Shown: positions 59,388-64,000 of the stretch, piece after piece
How positions within the stretch are numbered: the stretch's first letter is position 1
Layout of the letters: every line of letters begins with the position of its first letter
Assembly (NCBI RefSeq): GCF_026212465.1
Contig: NC_080047.1
Span: 39,740,422-39,804,421, forward strand
From: Amaranthus tricolor
Taxonomy: Eukaryota > Streptophyta > Magnoliopsida > Caryophyllales > Amaranthaceae
DNA length: 64,000 nt
Direction: 5' to 3'
Notes under the pieces: generated by a model
What the model was told of the DNA's origin: nothing
Seen by the model: only the letters and a program-made list of their open reading frames with translations
The model's database searches: none
Translations under genes and position numbers: made by a program

Positions 59388-60008
59388 ATTCAAAAAAATA
59401 TAAGAAAATTACTTTTAAAAATCCTAATTTGTTTATTATAAATGTCAAAATCACTACATTGAATTCAGATTTAAAACACTTAATAAGTTTTTAAGGTGGA
59501 TAACAGGTTAAAAATGACATGTGTTATTATTTTAGTGACTCACAGGTTTTAAAAATAACAAAAAAAAATTATTTAAAAAAAAAAAACCCTAAACAACTCT
59601 AAAATTAAATTGCCATCAAATTTAAATTTAAAATATTAATTTAAAATTGAGATTTTAAAATTTCGTACGCTTGAAATTTTTTAAAGTAATTTTTCCAAAA
59701 ATATTTGTAATATAATTAAATATCTTAATCACAATTAGACTTTTTTTTTCGAAAAAAATTATTATTGGACTTGAGCAATATATATAAAATAAAAAAATAT
59801 ATATGAAGTATATATTACGATATCTCAAAAATTTATAATAATGTAGAATTGTAGACATATAATTTTTGGAAACGAAAATTCCAATTTTATGTACATTTTC
59901 CGGTTGAAATTCGCCGCAACTACTAAAGGAAATGTAAAATGACCTAAAAATATTAGGAGTGCTTCCCTCCCTTTTTTTTCTCCTATTGGATTGATTTGAG
60001 AAGTGAAA

Positions 60009-60502
60009 ATGGCGATTGCACGAACTGGTGTTTACGTTGATGATTACTTGGAATGTTAGGCTTCTTCATTTATTTTCCAATCAATTAATTCATTTCTTTC
60101 ATTCTACAAATTTCATCTCTTTAATCTGATACTCAATTTCTAAAATCAACAGATGCTAGCACATTACCAGCGGAGCTTCAGAGACTTCTCAATACCATTC
60201 GTGAGCTTGATGAGCGTTCTCAAGGTACATTTTTTTGCTTATTTCCTCTGATTTAATCTTAAAATTGGAAATTTAGGTTTAATTTTGTGGGTTTTTGGGG
60301 TTGCGAAAAAGGAATGATTAATCAGACAAGGCAGCAAACGAAGTTTTACTTAGGAATTTCGAGTCAGAGCTCGAAGAAAGGTCCTAATGGTGAAGATGAG
60401 GTCGGGGTTGCAAAGTTGCGGAAAGAAATAGAAGGAACCCAAGATAATGCATTAAGCCTTTGCACTGAGAAGGTTTTACTAGCTCGACAAGCTTATGATC
60501 TC
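60009..60502 (+). CDS. ING2-like: ING1/ING2-like PHD-finger protein, first three exons
   Basis: Exons 60009-60054, 60153-60224 and 60312-60502, in compatible phases, encode about 103 residues: [59 protein letters not shown], then [27 protein letters not shown]. This is the N-terminal ING domain of plant Inhibitor of Growth proteins, nuclear readers of H3K4me3 that recruit histone-modifying complexes. The C-terminal PHD finger is not in the window; from 60503 to 64000 I found no match to the expected next exon, so the gene has a long intron and runs off the right edge. The third exon's acceptor (AAAAAG|GA) has a poor pyrimidine tract but is the only one that keeps phase. Confidence 0.9.
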
Positions 60503-63500
60503 GTAAGCCTCTCTTATATAATTATGTAATGTAGTAGGTACTCATTTAGTTACTTGACATGTTCATTCCATTGTTAATTGTGGGATGTTGGGTTTGGGGA
60601 AAATAATCTTGTTTTTGGAATTTTCTGTTTGGTTTATTTTAAGATGGAATCCAAAAACGTATACTAATGAACCAACAAGCAAGATAGAAAGTTGAAACTT
60701 GGGATATAAAGAGGGCGAGGAAGAGCATGACCTGGAGGGCATGATTGGAATAGGATAGGAAGTATTTAGACTCACCGCTTACGGTTGAGATGATAGAAAA
60801 TCAAAAAGAACGGAGAAGAAGAATTCACATGGAAGACTATTGTTACTATCTATTTGGTTCATCTGACCGACCTTAATCTTTTGGGACTAAGTGTTAGAAT
60901 TTATACTTAAACAATAATGTTTATGGTATGTTCATGGTATTTAATAATATATAAGAATATCATAAATAACAAACCAAACAAAAGAAAACTAATCCTCTTT
61001 TCTAATTTCTATTGGAAAAGGAAATTGCTTTCGACCAAACCGACACCCCTTAATGTTGATTGTGAGAAGGCCAAGCCATTCATAAAGGTATATTGCTTTT
61101 ACTTTATGTTTGGCACTGACAACTTATGCATGTTATATTTAGGAATTATATCAAGTAAACCTGAAGAGTTATGTAAATGAATATTTTGTAAATTTGGAAA
61201 ATTAGACTATCACAACAAACACACAAGGGGTCAATTCATAATTCAATATGTATGCAACCTCAATCTAGTAGTCTGCAAAGATAAAGCAGGTCTAGTGCTG
61301 CATTTTAGTTGATCGTTGTTAATGTTGTTCCATATTTAGGTTTCTTTTCTTCTAGAAGCATTTTGAGTTACAAATTTTAATATAAAAGCAAAGACGCCTC
61401 ATTGTTCTTAATTTATCTTATCTTCCCTTCGATGGTTCCCACATTTCTTCTATTATGTGCAGTTCTATGCAAGTTACAAGAGAGAAATATTGGCAAGATA
61501 TACATAATGAGTTGATTTTTATTTCTGAAAATTAGACAATGCTACAACGGATTTGATATAATTACAGACTCCTCTTGTGGTGCAACCATCAGCTGAGTTG
61601 GAGGATGCTGTTCTAGATTAAGTTAATGGAGAAGTTTGACTTTGAACACCATGGATATTCTCCTGTGAGCTTAATTTATGGGGATTGTAATTAACCCTAT
61701 GGGAAATCCCAAAACTCCAAATTCATGAAAAAAAGCTTTTGATGTGTTTCTTGAACCATAAAGTTGAACGGTATAAAGTAGTAACCAAAGAAAACATCAA
61801 GTCACCATTGTATTTGGTTCTTCATTAAGGCTCATTATCACTAAGATGACCTCACATTAGTAGTCATCAAGAATTGTATGGATAGTTCACAATATACTGA
61901 GGATATAACGTCAAATGTAATCTGCAGCACTAAACTATCAAATTATGTTGGCTAACTCCGCCCAAAGTCACAATTATCCATAATGGAGTAGTTCTTTGCA
62001 CCGAAATGTCCTTCTCACAGGAAGTCTTTTCTTGATCTTGCTTTGACAACACCTTGTTAGTAGGTGATAGCACTTAAACCATTACCCTGCTTATTTTTTT
62101 TATATCAAAAAACTGATTAAGATGAGGCAGTATTTACGGGAGCTAACTGCTCAAAATGAATGTAGTTTTCATGACAATTCCACCAATTAAGACCCCAAGA
62201 TGTTTCATAACATCAAGTATTTAAGCTAGTAAAAATTGTCTGAAAGCATGAGCCAAGTTAAAATTAACGTCCAAAAGTAAATTCACCTGTGAGGTGCTTA
62301 TGGTGGCAGCTTTCCAGTTTAGGGATGGACAGGTGCCCCTTTTAGCATAGAAATGCATATTCACTTCCTAAAGAGACTGGCGCGTTATGTTACTAATAAT
62401 ATTAAAATGCCTAACCCAATCATAATATGACAGGGGTGCTTAGTATATCTTGAGTGTAGTTGTAAGTTTAAGTTCTTGAGTGCCTACAAAGAAAGCAAAA
62501 AACTGTTATACTATTAATGATTAAGTCGTGTGACCTATGATATATTGTTGATAACATTATAGTTTACGAGTTGGGAAAGGTTCATGATTAGATGAATACT
62601 CATCTTTTCTTTTGATTGATATTATTTAACCCTGGAATTTTCTTGAGTTGTGTTGCTTCTCTTAGTTTGGTTACAATTGTATATTGTTCTTTATGAATTC
62701 TATTGGGAGACACAAGTTCTTTGGCTTCAGATTATAATGGACTATAGGAAAATGACTCGGTAATTATGAGTGCTTTTTATTTATGTAAAGCTGCTGATAA
62801 TGTTTGCTATTGATGGTCAATCGAAAATAATCTCTTTGTTTTACAAGGATACTTTCAACTACCAAAACCCTTCCTGTGATATGGGAGCCACTTAAAGAAA
62901 TTGGGGGTATGGATTGTTTTTGTTGCTAGTTGCAATTTTTTTCCTATGGCCTGTTCACAACAGATTTGATGTTGCGAGGGAAAGGGCAGGAATTAGGTGG
63001 GTGCACAAATGGTAACATCTTTCATCTACCAAACATGAGAGGTTGAGGCTTTGTTCCTCATCACTCCTAAAACTGTTAGGTGTCGTTTGGTTTGTACTTT
63101 TGGCGTATACCAACATTTGATCTTCTAGTTCTAAGGACTTCAATTTTTTGAAAGTTGATACCCTCCCATTTTTCCTCACCTTATGAAATTTGAACCTTAT
63201 TTGGCAATAATTTTCCCGTTTTTGTAACAAAGGAAGGAATTATGGTATTACATGGACTAAGATGGCTATGAAGACTTTTATATAGGGTGGTGACTGGTGA
63301 ACATACTAGCACCAGTATTGTTGTTTTTAAGTGAACATATTTTCCTTTTATGAGATAGTGATGTTGATATATGCATCCAGTTTAAGAGTGGATGATTACA
63401 GGTTTACTTTCTTCCTCTATGAACAAATATTGTGTCCACGGTGCTTTTGGTGAAATATTACGTTAAATGTCAACAAATGGAAGCTTATACATTAATTATC

Positions 63501-64000
63501 TGAATCTTTTTGTTTGTCAGTTGTATCTTTCAGAACAAAGAGCTGTTTGTTTTTGTAATCATTCTAAAAGGAAATGCGTAATGTTTAGTTTCTAAAATTT
63601 GCCATAAATTAAAAATATATTTATTTTGAATTAGAAGCATGTTTAAGATATTTTGAACAGCTTAATGAAATCTGGCAGGTGTCATATACATTGTCACTTA
63701 GGATGCATAGAGAAGGATTCACTTAGTATGGTGTTTCCTTTCTTTTATCTTTTGATGTTCTCTCTGATGTAGTCATGTAACTCACCTCTAACTTTTATGC
63801 ACTGTTTTTTCTTCACAGTTAATATTTGTGGATTTGGTCATTGTTGGTGGATAAATCTATTGGTACATATTTTTTGGTGGCTTGTCTTGTGGGATGCTTC
63901 ATTGTGTAAAATGTTTGGAAAACTTGCATTTTTCTCATATATAAGGTCAAACGTTGAAGCCAAAAACCGTTTGACTATTATTGGGGACACTGAAATTTAA
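60503..64000. other. Large ING intron (or unread gene part) to the right edge
   Basis: 3.5 kb with no exon I can recognise. A LINE 3'-end-like phrase (TTTGGTTCATCTGACCGACC, then CTTTTGGGACTAAG) lies at 60850-60892. Short ORFs elsewhere lack family features. Contains no RNA genes that I can see. Confidence 0.5.

Larger units (their letters stand above)
58381..60008. other. Intergenic region between NFU and ING genes
   Basis: Contains the NFU 3' UTR, a tandem 33-bp-period repeat (AGTCTTGTATGATGTTGGCT CGTGACC at 58811-58837 and 58844-58870), the family D hairpin element and an AT-rich stretch (59400-59860). The last 100 bp before 60009 is the likely ING 5' UTR. No other gene seen. Confidence 0.6.

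Noticed and set aside
1..64000. CRISPR array, prophage or prokaryotic operon
   Set aside because: Introns throughout, plant gene families and plant retroelements; the tandem repeats have two to four units and no spacer pattern.

Overview
This window is a stretch of nuclear plant chromosome, almost certainly from a eudicot. It is AT-rich, its genes are split by GT-AG introns, and every recognisable protein is of plant type: a chloroplast NFU scaffold, GPI-anchored GH17/X8 glucanases, a plant folate-biopterin transporter, a plant ING protein and a Ty1-copia element primed by initiator tRNA-Met. Copies of small palindromic elements carrying a GAGACGGTCTCA-like motif would suit Caryophyllales, but this is only a hint. 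All gene models were spliced by hand from the sequence.

Layout. (1) 139-12480, plus strand: the 3' part of the CCR4-NOT subunit 3 gene, entering from the left edge, with large introns full of LINE, SINE and LTR debris. (2) 13670-16463, minus strand, and 20983-24481, plus strand: two complete GPI-anchored beta-1,3-glucanase genes (GH17 + X8/CBM43), arranged head to head about 4.5 kb apart with identical intron position and phase. A third, decayed GH17 copy (about 25080-25840, plus) follows. It has lost a catalytic glutamate and carries stop codons, and a 307-bp inverted-repeat element abuts its truncated 5' edge. (3) 27156-29591, plus: a bHLH transcription factor of the tapetal bHLH10/89/91 type. 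(4) 30269-35339, plus: a nearly full-length Ty1-copia retrotransposon with 5-bp target duplications, tRNA-Met binding site, polypurine tract and a frameshifted, stop-containing polyprotein.

(5) 35993-42199, minus: a seven-exon gene for a probably organelle-targeted HNH nuclease domain protein. (6) 44738-48885, minus: a two-exon folate-biopterin transporter family gene. (7) 54129-58380, plus: a four-exon NFU2/NFU3-like chloroplast iron-sulfur scaffold gene, probably with an additional 5'-UTR exon near 52300. (8) 60009 to the right edge, plus: the first three exons of an ING1/ING2-type PHD-finger chromatin protein gene whose remaining exons lie outside the window.

The genes are typical dispersed plant genes, not an operon or pathway cluster. 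A tapetal-type bHLH regulator lying beside callose-type glucanases is suggestive but may be coincidence. Intergenic and intronic DNA is dominated by small non-autonomous elements: at least five long-inverted-repeat (foldback/MITE) families, a dispersed repeat with a Stowaway-like element nested in it, SINE-like and LINE pieces and several LTR-like remnants. I found no CRISPR array, tRNA, rRNA or clearly novel multi-gene system; the most interesting material is the GH17 duplication and pseudogenisation and the foldback elements.
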